Shown: positions 49,012 to 59,515 of the stretch, one piece after another | Layout of the letters: every line of letters begins with the position of its first letter | Position numbering within the stretch: the stretch's first letter is position 1 | Source of the DNA: Iris pallida | Taxonomy: Eukaryota > Streptophyta > Magnoliopsida > Asparagales > Iridaceae | Direction: 5' to 3' | Assembly (NCBI GenBank): GCA_029216955.1 | Contig: JANAVB010015600.1 | Coordinates: forward strand, 24,384,538 to 24,448,537 | DNA: 64,000 nt | The notes under the pieces: model-generated | Told to the model about the DNA's origin: nothing | The model's database searches: none | The model's input: only the letters and a program-made list of their open reading frames with translations | Translations under genes and position numbers: made by a program

Positions 49012-49019
49012 TATATAAA
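49012..49019 (+). promoter_or_regulatory. TATA box of the small antisense gene of element B
   Basis: TATATAAACAGGG about 40 bp upstream of an ATG. It is in the same place relative to the LTR as the PMD gene promoter in A. Confidence 0.6.
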
Positions 49020-49058
49020 CAGGGAGAAATTTAGTTTTGATCTTCATCTCGCGTCAAC

Positions 49059-49345
49059 ATGACACCGAAGGAAAAAGCTGAGGAAGAAGCACGAAAGTTG
49101 GGTTTCTGCGCCCATGGCGACCCTACTCTTGGGGTAAGGAATCGGAGCCTTTAATTTTTGAGTTCAAAGGTGACCCTACCCAATTAGCCAAGAACTTCCT
49201 GAGCCATTTTGGTCTAGACGGCTCATCTTCTTCCAATGGGCATAGCCTCGCAGAGCAGCAGGAAGCGCTCGATGCTCTGTTACACCGTATGGGGGTCAAC
49301 AGCGTAGAGGAATTGGGCGCCATGCTCAGTCGTTCCGCAAAATAG
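49059..49345 (+). pseudogene. Small antisense gene of element B (about 95 codons, one frameshift)
   Basis: ATG at 49059 opens a charged peptide (MTPKEKAEEEARKLG). The frame is lost in the G-run at 49131-49134 (one base missing), and the next frame stays open with FEFKGDPTQLAKNFLSHFGL, an Ser-rich joint and a helical-looking tail (EQQEALDALLHRMGVNSVEE) to a TAG at 49343-49345. It is about as long and as acidic as the 107-codon protein but not alignable to it by eye. An alternative is that GTAAGG at 49134 is a splice donor, but the open downstream frame makes the frameshift more likely. Function unknown. Confidence 0.5.
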
Positions 49346-49793
49346 GGCGTGTTCTTTTATGCTTCTGTTTTCTTTTGAAAATGTTGCACTTCTTTTCCTC
49401 TTTTATCTATGTAAGGTCATCAGCACCACTTATTTTTGCATTGAATGCTCAAATATTCCTGTGGTACAACTTTGTACTGAAAACTAGCTTTACTTCGAAT
49501 AGCGTGTGCTAATGAAGAGCCTTAGGCGGCATTCTTTGAATATTTCAAATGTTGTGCTGTCTTCCAAAACACACGTGACACCCATTCCATGTTTATGAGC
49601 ACTTTTTACTCGGATCTTTCCAAAAATAGACTTGCACTTCGACCCTTTTTAAATAGATAGCTGAGTTTCACACATACTCATTCCTTTATTCTTCTTCTTC
49701 TGAGAATGACTTTTTTGTAAGATTCTATTCTGAACAAGAAATTGATAATAGCAATGCTTTTTGATGTTGTTTTCTTGCGTGCTATATCATCAG
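49346..49793. other. AT-rich spacer in element B 3' region
   Basis: No gene or clear repeat seen; it follows the small gene's stop codon and looks like its 3' flank. Confidence 0.4.
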
Positions 49794-50466
49794 ACATTGG
49801 TTTGCCAATCCTTAGTGCCAAACTGTTTGATCTCGATGGTAAGCCCAGTATAGTAGCCCGTTTTTCACTATTGAAGTTGAGCTTTTGTTGCTGACTAAAC
49901 AGAGTGCACCTGTCTTTGATTTGGCCAGTGCGTGCCTAATGATAATGATATTTCTGTTGATTAATTTTTTTTTTGCTGCTTCCTGCAGACGCTTGGCTGA
50001 ATTTTTTTTCCAGAACTGGCATTGGCGATTTGGATGCTGTAGGGAGCGTTCTTCTGACACCAACATCAGGGAGCTCATGCGCTTTTGACGCGCAAATCAG
50101 ACAACTCATAACTCTTCGTGGGATATAAGGGTCTTCCTCAGATGGTAGGAAGAGCCTTTATACACGGAGAGTTGGATGGTGGAGTCAACTCTACCCCAAG
50201 AAATCGGGTAGTAGAGTTTCTTTCACGGCAGAACTAGGAATTGTATCCCAATGATGAATACATTCCTATCTTCTCTGAGAGGCTGCTCCTAATCCACCAA
50301 TTGTATTGGCAGTAACACGCCTTCGGGCTGCCATACCCTGTGGTTCTCCTCTCGTCTGAGAGAGAAGACCAGAGTTTGATTCCTGCTGTTCTGATCACCA
50401 CTGGAACTCAGACAGTCAGGAACTGCCACCAACAACGAACCCGACGGAGAAGATCCAAGGAAGAAA
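49794..50466 (+). pseudogene. Decayed exon-like sequence in element B
   Basis: Two blocks flanked by splice-like signals: 49794-49838 (after TCATCAG, before GTAAGC) and from 49989 (after CCTGCAG). From about 50100 to 50466 one frame reads as a plausible protein (LPQMVGRAFIHGELDGG, later YPNDEYIPIFSERLLLIHQL and SLIPAVLITTGTQTV) broken by TAA at 50109, TAG near 50235 and TAA near 50313. A second frame is open over 49989-50127. I cannot name the protein. It may be a remnant of a longer antisense gene in the place that the PMD gene holds in element A. Confidence 0.35.
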
Positions 50467-50954
50467 ATAGATCTCTATTAGGTTATTGTTGTGTGTGTAG
50501 AATGAAAATCTAAAATTTGTAATATATTTCCATTATGATTTGTAAGAAAGTCTAAGAAAATGTAATAGACTTTTATGATGATATGAGAGTGGAAATGATA
50601 ATTCTTCTATGCTCAATGATTTGTATCTATCTGGATGAATTGTAGACATGATAGATATTGAAACCTTCTTTTCTGATTTAGAGTACTCAATACTATCAGA
50701 GGTAATATGGACGTGATAATATGTAGGAACTCAAAAGAAAATAGATTGATTTCTATGCAGAGGTCTGGTGGAAAATGACAAATGAGTAGGTTGATTCAAC
50801 ATTTATCCAGAGGTTATGAAAACGTGATAAATAATGAATCCCCACTTTTTAGTAGAAGATTTAAAATCCCTCTCTAAAAAAGAACGAAGAATCGGCTTAA
50901 CCAAACCTTGGTAACTGGGGAATGATAAGAGAATAATCTTGACAGATGAAAATA
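50467..50954. other. Element B 3' UTR with shared motif
   Basis: AT-rich. On the minus strand the 3' UTR motif (ACCTCTG) recurs at 50697-50717, near 50759 and near 50809; the first copy has the full CACGTCCATATTACCTCTGA. Nothing else recognised. Confidence 0.55.
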
Positions 50955-51012
50955 TTACACATAATACTTCCTCAAGAATTTGCCATTAATGGGCATCATA
51001 GTAATCGACCGC
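50955..51012 (-). pseudogene. pol: Detached 3' end of a Tat pol gene
   Basis: The minus strand reads MMPINGKFLRKYYV and a TAA stop (TTA at 50955-50957), the C-terminal end of Tat pol, ahead of 3' UTR sequence. Element B already has its own pol end at 61911, so this is a second copy of the junction. It joins at about 51013 to AAAATGGATGATAA and the hairpin repeats that precede the 107-codon gene. Confidence 0.8.
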
Positions 51013-51030
51013 CAAAAATGGATGATAATA

Positions 51031-51104
51031 AACGGATAAACCGTCGGATGAATGTAATAAATGAACGGATGAACCGTCAGGTATTAATGAACGAGCGAAC
51101 CGTC
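51031..51104 (+). repeat. Three mini-hairpin units (AACGGNNNAACCGTC), element B
   Basis: Units at 51031, 51064 and 51090 match the array at 44473-44802 in element A; array length differs fourfold. Confidence 0.85.
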
Positions 51105-51143
51105 GGATGAATGTGTCGCTTCGATATTTGAGGAACTTCTGCC

Positions 51144-51151
51144 TATAAATA
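51144..51151 (+). promoter_or_regulatory. TATA box of the 107-codon gene, element B
   Basis: GCCTATAAATATAGC, aligned with 44842-44849. Confidence 0.75.
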
Positions 51152-51198
51152 TAGCAGAAATCTGACAGGAACGAACATTTCTACTCTTCAACATAAAA

Positions 51199-51522
51199 AT
51201 GTCGTCTGGAGAAGCATCCAAGAAGGCTGAAATCGCCCCGAAGGTTCAGAAGGGCACTGAAGACCGCCCTGCAGATCCAGTTCAGCCGAAGAAGGCAGAA
51301 GCAGGCGAAGGTTCGTCTGCACCCCAGCCACCACGGGATATTCTGGACTTCCTGCTCGAACCAGAAAGGACTGAAGAAGAAGAAGCCATGAGGATGGCCG
51401 CTTGCAAGTTCCTCGTGGGCTCCAGCAAGGAGGTTCTCAGCTCTTTTGCTGACAACGTTTTCGAGAAGGACGGCAGTGGCCCGCGTCCAAATGTAGAGAA
51501 GGATGATAGTGAACTTCCTTAA
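51199..51522 (+). CDS. Small antisense ORF of element B (107 aa, function unknown)
   Basis: ATG to TAA, uninterrupted, the same length as 44897-45220. Conserved parts are MSSGEASKKAE at the start, PPRDIL and FLLEP in the middle, TEEEEAMRMAACKFLVGSS, and the tail GSGPRPNVEKDDS. The replacements are mostly in the charged N-terminal third. The cassette (hairpin units, TATA box, ORF, AATAAA-containing 3' flank) is the same as in A. It is separated from element B pol only by the later insertion L4. Retention of two open copies amid heavily broken pol and PMD sequence suggests that the ORF was under selection while the elements were active, or that its loss needs more time because it is short. Confidence 0.72.
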   Translation: MSSGEASKKAEIAPKVQKGTEDRPADPVQPKKAEAGEGSSAPQPPRDILDFLLEPERTEEEEAMRMAACKFLVGSSKEVLSSFADNVFEKDGSGPRPNVEKDDSELP

Positions 51523-51590
51523 TATCATGTATTATCATTCATGATGAAATAAAATTTGAATCTTGTTTATAGATTTGAACTTGTCTGATG

Positions 51591-51595
51591 ATTTA
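51591..51595. repeat. Left target-site duplication of L4 (ATTTA)
   Basis: ATTTA precedes TGTCATATCCC and is repeated at 61893-61897. Element A, with no insertion, reads GATGATTTACAAGCA at 45288, confirming the empty site. Confidence 0.95.
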
Positions 51596-51889
51596 TGTCA
51601 TATCCCTATTTTAGAAATAGGTATATGACGGTATTCCGACTGTATTTCGTATTTTGGAGGATTTTAATTTTTGGGGCGAGCCCCCTCGCCTCGTCTCCCT
51701 CTCCTCTGAGCACCGCGCCACCGCGGCTGCTGTCCCCTCCGCCGGGAACCAACAGATCCCGGTGAGCTCCTCTGCCCCTCTCTTTCTCCTCGATTTGCGT
51801 GCTGCCTCGTACGGCGCACCCTCGGGGTGCGAGTCCCTCGTTTTACGTGCATCTCGGGAAGCGAGCCCTCGAGCTCCATGCACGCCTCG

Positions 51890-52350
51890 AGTAGCGGGAC
51901 GCTTTGGGCCCCGCGCTGCTCGGGTTATGTGCCGTCTCGATATGCGTACACCTCGGTGTACGTGCTGCCTCGGTTCTCGTGTAGCCTCGATTCGCATGTT
52001 GCCTCGGACAGCGGAACGCTTCGAGCCCCGCGTTGTCTCGGACACCGTGCTATCTCGGTTTGCACGTTGTCTCGATTCCTGTGTCTCGGCCTTTGTGCCC
52101 ATCTCGGTTTTTGTGCCGCTCCGATTCGCGTACCCGCATTGATTCGCATGCACGCCTCGATTTGCGTGTCATGTTAATTCGTGTGCCATCCCGATATTCA
52201 TAATTTCCTCGATCTACGTGCATGTCTCGATTTACGTACACGTGTTTCTCGTTCATCTCGATATTCGTGCCATCTCGATTCTCGTGTGCGTCTCGATATA
52301 CGTGCGTATCTCGGTTTACGTGTCCGTATCGATCTGCGTACCTCGATTTC
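51890..52350. repeat. CpG-rich ~18-bp degenerate minisatellite in L4 5' LTR
   Basis: Units of the form GTGC-N-TCTCGATTTAC repeat about 25 times. The matching array in the other LTR is at 58080-58505. All frames are largely open because the unit lacks stops, giving false ORFs rich in Arg, Asp and Leu. Confidence 0.8.
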
Positions 52351-52924
52351 CGTGCCCGATCCCTGCACTGCTTGGGGGACCCACACGGTATAGCCTTCTG
52401 CCATCTCTCGTGATTATTCTATTATTTTATTATTTAATTCTAATGATTGTTTATTGTGTCTTCTGAGGATCTCGATGGACGTGCTAGCCTGGATCCTGAT
52501 CGCCGAAGACTTGCTTACCTAGCCGAGCCCTCTAGGCAAGTATCCCTTGCTCATCGACGGCTCTTGCCCTCTCTCCTGGATTTTTATTGTATTTAATTAA
52601 TTTGTACTTGTAAATTGTATAATCATGATTAGTGTAGCCTAGTAGTAGAACTGCCATGATGATAGCTTAGGATAGCTTGGTTCGATAACGGTTTACGACC
52701 GTATCGGACAACTCGGACGGGTCATCCACACCTCCGAGGACACGAGCACGACTCACACGTATGGATTGTCCCCATATGCCCCGTGTCCGACTCGCGGTCG
52801 GGTAACGGCTTTGGCTAACTTTACTTGTGGTGGTGATTGTGCTTGGGTTAGGAATTTATGAACATGTATTGTGGTGCGCCCTGCGAGACGGTTATTTTAT
52901 TATTATGCATGTTGGCTTGGCGCC

Positions 52925-53110
52925 CAGTACGCATTGTAGCTCTGCTGGAGACCGGGACTTAGTGGTCTCGGGTTCGAGTGGTTTCCAGTACGCATCGTAG
53001 TGCTACTGGAGGCCGAGACTTAGTGTTCTCGGCTATCGATTTGTTTTCAGTACGCATCGTAGTGCTGCTGGTAGCTGAGACTTAGAGTTCTCAGCCTGCG
53101 ATTCTGCGAT
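52925..53110. repeat. Three 61-bp units with a hairpin in L4 5' LTR
   Basis: CAGTACGCAT starts at 52925, 52986 and 53048. Each unit has a GAGACTTAG loop region flanked by complementary arms (unit 2 CCGAGA/TCTCGG, unit 3 CTGAGA/TCTCAG). The same three units occur in the right LTR from about 59080. Confidence 0.8.
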
Positions 53111-53360
53111 TCTGCGGCGGGTTGCGCCGAGTGATTTTAGCCCCTATTCGTAGGGTGCTCCCATCCAGAATACAAAGGAGACCCTGCCGAATTTTTTCCA
53201 GAATTTTCGGTGGGGAATTTGGATCGAAGGATTGGACAGTGCCATTCCTTTGGTTTGCGAGGCTGAACTCATGCATGTTCTTCTTGGTATAGTATCCCTG
53301 ATCTCATTGCCTGCTAGGTAGACTCCCGACTAGATTAGTCGCCTAGCGTCTTGATCTGTC

Positions 53361-53687
53361 CTGTCCGCCGGATTGTGTAAGGAGAGCGGTTCTACTCGGG
53401 TGAAGGTCTGCAACCCTGGTCCTTGTTTGGTTTAAGGGTTGTGGATCTGATCCAGAGTGGTTCACGCAATCCTTGCCTTTTCGACGATATCACGCATTAG
53501 ACTCTTGACCTGTGACCCTTCCTTTTAAATGGTGTTCTGGTTTAGTTGTTATCCCATTATCTGTCCGCCGGATTGTGTAAGAAGAGCGGTTCTACTCGGG
53601 TGAAGGTCTGCAACCCTGGTCCTTATTTGGTTTAAGGGTTGTGGATCCGATCCAGAGTGGTTCACGCAATCCTTGCCATCTTCCGAC
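53361..53687. repeat. 117-bp direct repeat pair in L4 5' LTR
   Basis: CTGTCCGCCGGATTGTGTAA begins copies at 53361 and 53571, each ending ...GCAATCCTTGCC. The right LTR has the same pair at 59516 and 59716, so the duplication predates the insertion. Confidence 0.9.
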
Positions 53688-55737
53688 GGCGTTGATTAGT
53701 GTTGACCCATGTGTTGGGATTATGATCTTATTCGAGGATTGACTATGAGGAGATGATATTGAGATAGTGATAATGGTAGACTAAGTGGATTCTTAGATAG
53801 TGTTACTAGTTTTTGGTGATGTTCTAATTTGATCAGATATGTCTTCGAGGACTTTTGGGTTTTGGATACTGGTGCGAGTGTCTCGCGGAACGAGGATAAT
53901 ATCGAGGGTATTATTATATGATTTTTACTCGACTTTCCAAACGCCCAAACCTGGTACCATTGTGTATCCCAGTAGTTAGAGAACCTGGTTTGATTGCTGT
54001 GTCTTGGTAGTTGGGGGGCTTGTTTTCTAGTGGCTTGTGATCATTGACTAGGAGGATTCTTGTGAGTCTGAGGGCCTAGCATTGTTAGGGGGATGAGCTT
54101 GGTATTTGGTGGTTGTCTTTTATTGACGTGATATTCACTCCATCATGGATGGGAGACTCTTGCTAGATTGATCTGGTGGATAGACCGACGGGATGATTAG
54201 AGCTCTGGGCTCCCATATATACTTGAGATGTTATTATAATAGAGGTTCTGATCTTGTACTTGACCTGATATCCATGCCACGATGGGGGAGATGACTTCTT
54301 GTGACTGACAGAGTTATCCTTGTCCCAGATCCGACTACCTGTATCCGTGCTATAAGTCCAGCTTACCCTGTGAGGTACTGGTCCTGACCTTGTACTGCGG
54401 TGCCCTTTATCTATTGGCACTTTGAGGTGCTACTTCCATGATTATATGGCATTGCGATGCCATCTTGATATTCCGGCTATATTATATGATTACCTGCACG
54501 GGTATCTGGTAGTTGGCCTATAGTCTTAGCGTGGTTAGGGTTGCTTGCTTGCTTGTTGCATAACACTAAGGACAGATCACAACTGGGACTATAGGTGCCG
54601 AGGCTGATTCTTACTTAGCGTTCTCGTACTGAGGTACGACATCTAGGAGGATGAGCATGTGACCACGGCATGTGATTCCGGATAAATGTAGGGTTAATCT
54701 AGGCAACTAAAAATGGTAGAAGCATTGGAAGGGAACGAAATCCCGAGATCGTGCATTACCGGCCGCCACAGGCTCATCCTGGCGCGTCGGGGTTGGCCGC
54801 CACGGATATGGCAGTATCTGACTACTATATGTACTCCTGCTTAGCACGGTGGCCTTCCGAGGGACCGGTACATACCTACCTACTATGCGATATTTGGCCT
54901 CGCTAGCCCTTGCGGGATATGGCACGATCTGAGGATTCCTATATTGCATTGTTGGGGTAACCCAACCTCCACATAGACAGTCGTAGGCATTTGAGTGGCC
55001 GCTTATTTATATAATTGTTTGGCTTGTTGCTTGCTAAGCTGGCTGGCACGTAACGCTGTCCCGGTGCAGTAATTCATTCCCTTGTTCTTGTTTGATGTAG
55101 GGATGGGTTACTGTTCCGATGACAGACTACGAGTTCCAGTTGGCAATGCAAGCATTAGTGGATGTTAGGATGACTGTGATGATTATTGGTTACTTACGTA
55201 CTAGTAATTGGATTGCTGCCTTATATTCTGCAATCGTGCGTTGGTACCGCACGATCCTTCACCCTCATTACTGTTGTTCATACGTGTTATTCCTGTTATA
55301 CATTATATCCTGCTGGTTTTCTTCGCCCGTCCTTGAGCCTTCCTTTCTGGTACTTGCTACGGTTGGCCTGACCAACCCTGGATTGTTCCCAGATTGCCTG
55401 TGACCGACCATATGGATCTTCCAGACTTGACTTGGAGGACGTGCTTCAGTTCCTGACCATGAAGGAACTGTGTGGGAAGGTATCCTTGTCTACATTATTT
55501 TTTATTATAGACTCTCTGATTATCATATGAGTATTTCCTGTTTTTCATATGATTATCTCTCTTGTCGTTATTTTATTGATTATTGCCTGTGGATATGAGA
55601 TCAGATTTAGGCCATAGACTGCTTGCATGCTAGGATACCCAGCAAGATTGACAGCCACGATCGCCGTATGACGTTTTATACCTCATACGGTGTAGCTGGC
55701 CTAGTCTGTCCCAGTATTTCGGTACTGGGGCGTGACA

Positions 55738-57080
55738 AGGTTTTAGTGGTGGCCCATGCAGGTCTCGTTTTGAGATATTGTTGGGTATCACATGATTGTT
55801 GACCTCAGTCCACTATTCCTTGGGATTCTAACTTGCTACACTTGCCCTTCGCCCCCTTGAACTTGTGAATTGGTCCTCATCTCTACCTGGACCTATTTTG
55901 CTTTGCCCTGTCTCATTTGATGTTATCTACCCCTGATCCTTGTTTGATAGATGTGATCCTATAGTTGGTCATGTCGATCGTTTTATCCGATGAGATGTCA
56001 TCTTATCTCCATCATTGGGTTACTTGATTATCTGTCTTGGGTTCTGTACTCTCTACCGGTGTTTCACATTGGTTGATTTCTTGTTATCCCTTTCGTGCGT
56101 TGACTTCGTGTTGACTTAGTATCATTATCGCCCTCTTCGAGCGTTGGCTGGATTGCTACGGAATGAAGATTCCGTCTGGACTCTGAGATTAGATATTTTA
56201 ATATTTGTTGAGTATCCCGTGGATGTTCATGTATGAATTCAGCTCCTTTGATTCGGGATATTTTCGGACTCATGATTATCTATTTTCAGATATTATTTTG
56301 ATTATAGATATACTTGCTATACATTATGTTTTGATATGGATCCTTGGTTTGGAATATTTTTCTACGGATATGGAGTATTTTCCTAGAAAAGCTATCTTGT
56401 GGTTATTATTGAAGATATTTTCGGATGTGTGTTACGATTCACCTGGATTTTAGATTTTGATGGTTCTCTAGGACTCGTTATATTGTTAGAGATTTGGTGA
56501 TTTTAGTGAATTGGATATTTGGGTTATGGATTTGATTCGTTTTGGGTGTTTGTCAAGAGTACCGGGTGACCCTAGTATACCTTGACGGCGTGGTAACGAA
56601 AGTTGCAGCCGGTCGATTATAGTGTCATGGTGAATCTTTTGCAGCCATTCCGGGTGGCGTGGCAAGGGATGACCATGACACACATTTTTCGGACATTGGG
56701 AAACTACAGTCGTCGGCTCGAGACAGATATCCTGTGATCTATGATTTTAAGGGGATTTTTATGCAGTGGGGCTTTCAGGTTTTCTGATACTATTTTCGAT
56801 ATTTTGTACTTGTTTTTGATTTATGGAGTTATTTCGTGCATGTGAGATTTTGACTTTTCGGGATTACTTCATTGTTTGGATTTACCTTACGAGTTGATTT
56901 ATGTAGCCACACACTGTTCTCTTTGACGTTTTCATATTGAGATTTTGTTCTTTTCTAATTTTATTACTTGATTCCTGTAAGGTGGGTAGAGTTTCCATGA
57001 TATGTACATACTAGTTTTGAAAATCCTATATTACATGATTTCGAAATTTCGAGAACGAAATTTTTGTAAGGTGGGTAGGA
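55738..57080 (+). other. L4 internal region, non-coding
   Basis: No retroviral domain and only short random frames. TGGTGGCCCATGCAGG (55747-55762), nine bases inside the LTR, is the primer-site candidate. GTAAGGTGGGTAGGA directly before 57081 is the polypurine-tract candidate. Confidence 0.8.
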
Positions 57081-58079
57081 TGTCATATCCCTATTTTAGA
57101 AATAGGTATATGACGGTATTCCGACTGTATTTCGTATTTTGGAGGATTTTAATTTTTGGGGTGTATTTAAAATTTTTATTATTTTATTGGAGGTGATTTT
57201 GCCCTCATTAATTATTTGTTATTAATTAATTTCTTGATCCTAATCTACCCTCCAAAATATCTACTCCCACTCTCTCTTGTCATTTCACTCCCTCATATCA
57301 TCCCTCTCTCCTTCCTCACCATTCCCACTCTCACCTAACCCCACCCCCTCTCTTCACTCTTTCTCTCTCTCCTTTCCCCCCTTACTGGATCAGCCGACCC
57401 CCACCCCCAATTCCTTTCTCTCTCTCTCAGCTCTCCTCTCCTTCACTCTCTTCTCCCGGCCACTCCCCCGACTTCCGGCCGCCCGTCACCCCCGCGACCG
57501 CCACCACAATCGTCGGCATCTTCATCCCTCAACCACCATCACCCACCAGCACCGCCACCGCCTTTGCCGCCTCCTCCCTGAGCTCCCTCTTTCCGGAGCC
57601 GCCACCGCCAGCCACCGTCTCCACCACCCCTTCCGCGACCACCACCACCGCCTTCATCATCATCGTCGCCCCCTCCGGCCTCCGCTGCGGCTGCCACCGC
57701 CAGCACCGCCCTCACCACCATCTCCTCCGCGGCCTCCGACCCCCTCCGCCGACGCCGCCGTCTCCATCTCCTCTACCTCCCCTTCGTGGTGCAGCGCTGC
57801 TGCTGCCGTCCCTCTCTTCCGCGCCGGCGGCGAGCCCCCTCGCCTCGTCTCCCTCTCCTCTGAGCACCGCGCCACCGCGGCTGCTGTCCCCTCCGCCGGG
57901 AACCAACAGATCCCGGTGAGCTCCTCTGCCCCTCTCTTTCTCCTCGATTTGCGTGCTGCCTCGTGTGGCGCACCCTCGGGGTACGAGTCCCTCGTTTTAC
58001 GTGCATCTCGAGAAGCGAGCCCTCGAGCTCCGTGCACGCCTAGAGCAGCGGGACGCTTTGGGCCCCGCGCTGCTCGGCT

Positions 58080-58505
58080 TATGTGCCGTCTCGATACGCG
58101 TACACCTCGGTGTACGTGGTGCCTCGGTTCTCGTGTCGCCTCGATTCGCGTGTTGCCTCGGGCAGCGGGACGCTTCGAGCCTCGTGCTGTCTCGGGCACC
58201 GTGCTATCTCGGTTTGCACGTTGTCTCGATTCCTGTGTCTCGGCCTTTGTGCCCATCTCGGTTTTCGTGCCGCTCCGATTCGCGTACCCGCATCGATTCG
58301 CGTGCACGCCTCGATTTACGTGTCGCATTGATTCGTGTGCTATCCCGATATTCGTGATTTCCTTGATCTACGTACACGTCTCGATTTACGTGCACTTATT
58401 TTCCGTTCATCTCGATATTTGTGCCATCTCGATTCTCGTGCACGTTTCGATATACGTGCGCGTCTCGATTTACGTGTCTGTATCGATCCGCGTACCTCGG
58501 TTTCC
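58080..58505. repeat. CpG-rich minisatellite in L4 3' LTR
   Basis: Partner of 51890-52350; the two arrays have the same unit order with scattered CG/TG differences. Confidence 0.8.
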
Positions 58506-59515
58506 GTGCCCGATCCCTGCACTGCTTGCGGGACCCACACGGTATAGCCTTCTGCCATCTCTCGTGATTATTCTATTATTTTATTATTTGATTCTAATGA
58601 TTGTTTATTGTGTGTTCTGAGGATCTCGATGGACGTGCTAGCCTGGATCCTGATCGCCGAAGACTTGCTTACCTAGCCGAGCCCTCTAGGCAAGTATCCC
58701 TTGCTCATCGACGGCTCTTACCCTCTCTCATGGATTTTTATTGTATTTAATTAATTTATACTTGTAAATTGTATAATCATGATTAGTGTAGCCTAGTAGT
58801 AGAACTGCCATGATGATAGCTTAGGATAGCTTGGTTCGATAACGGTTTACGACCGTATCGGACAACTCGGACGGGTCATCCACACCTCCGAGGACACGAG
58901 CACGACTCACACGTATGGATTGTCCCCATATGCCCCGTGTCCGACTCGCGGTCGGGTAACGGCTTTGGCTAACTTTACTTATGGCGATGATTGTGCTTGG
59001 GTTAGGAATTTATGAACATATGTTGTGGTGCGCCCTGCGAGGCGGTTATTTTATTATTATGCATGTTGGCTTGGCGCCCAGTACGTATTGTAGCGCTGCT
59101 GGAGACCGGGACTTAGTGGTCTCGGGTTCGAGTGGTTTCAAGTACGCATCGTAGTGCTACTGGAGGCCGAGACTTAGTGTTCTCGGCTATCGATTTGTTT
59201 CCAGTACGCATCGTAGTGCTGCTGGTAGCTGAGACTTACAGTTCTCAGCCTGCGATTCTGCGATTCTGCGGCTGGTTGCGCCGAGTGGTTTTAGCCCCTA
59301 TTCGTAGGGTGCTCCCATCCAGAATACAAAGGTGACCCTGCCGGATTTTTTTCCAGAATTCCCGGTTGGGAATTTGGTTCGAAGGATTGGGCAGTGCCAT
59401 TCCTTTGGTTTGCGAGACTGAACTCATGTATGTTCTTCTTGGTATAGTATTCCTGATCTCATTGCCTGCTAGGTAGACTCCCGACTAGATTAGTCGCCTA
59501 GCGTCTTGATCTTTC

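Larger units (their letters stand above)
51596..55737 (+). repeat. L4 5' LTR (with a 669-bp internal deletion)
   Basis: Collinear with 57081-61892 except that sequence equivalent to 57162-57830 is missing; the join is at 51676/51677 within TTGGGG|CGAG. Differences elsewhere are few and mostly transitions. Confidence 0.93.

Noticed and set aside
51611..52153. Arginine-rich 180-codon minus-strand frame
   Set aside because: Antisense reading of the L4 minisatellite; other frames are equally open.
57277..58620. A 447-codon open frame in the L4 3' LTR
   Set aside because: It starts at TTG, lies in CT- and GC-rich low-complexity DNA and the 18-bp minisatellite, is open in other frames and on the other strand too, and is deleted in the partner LTR.
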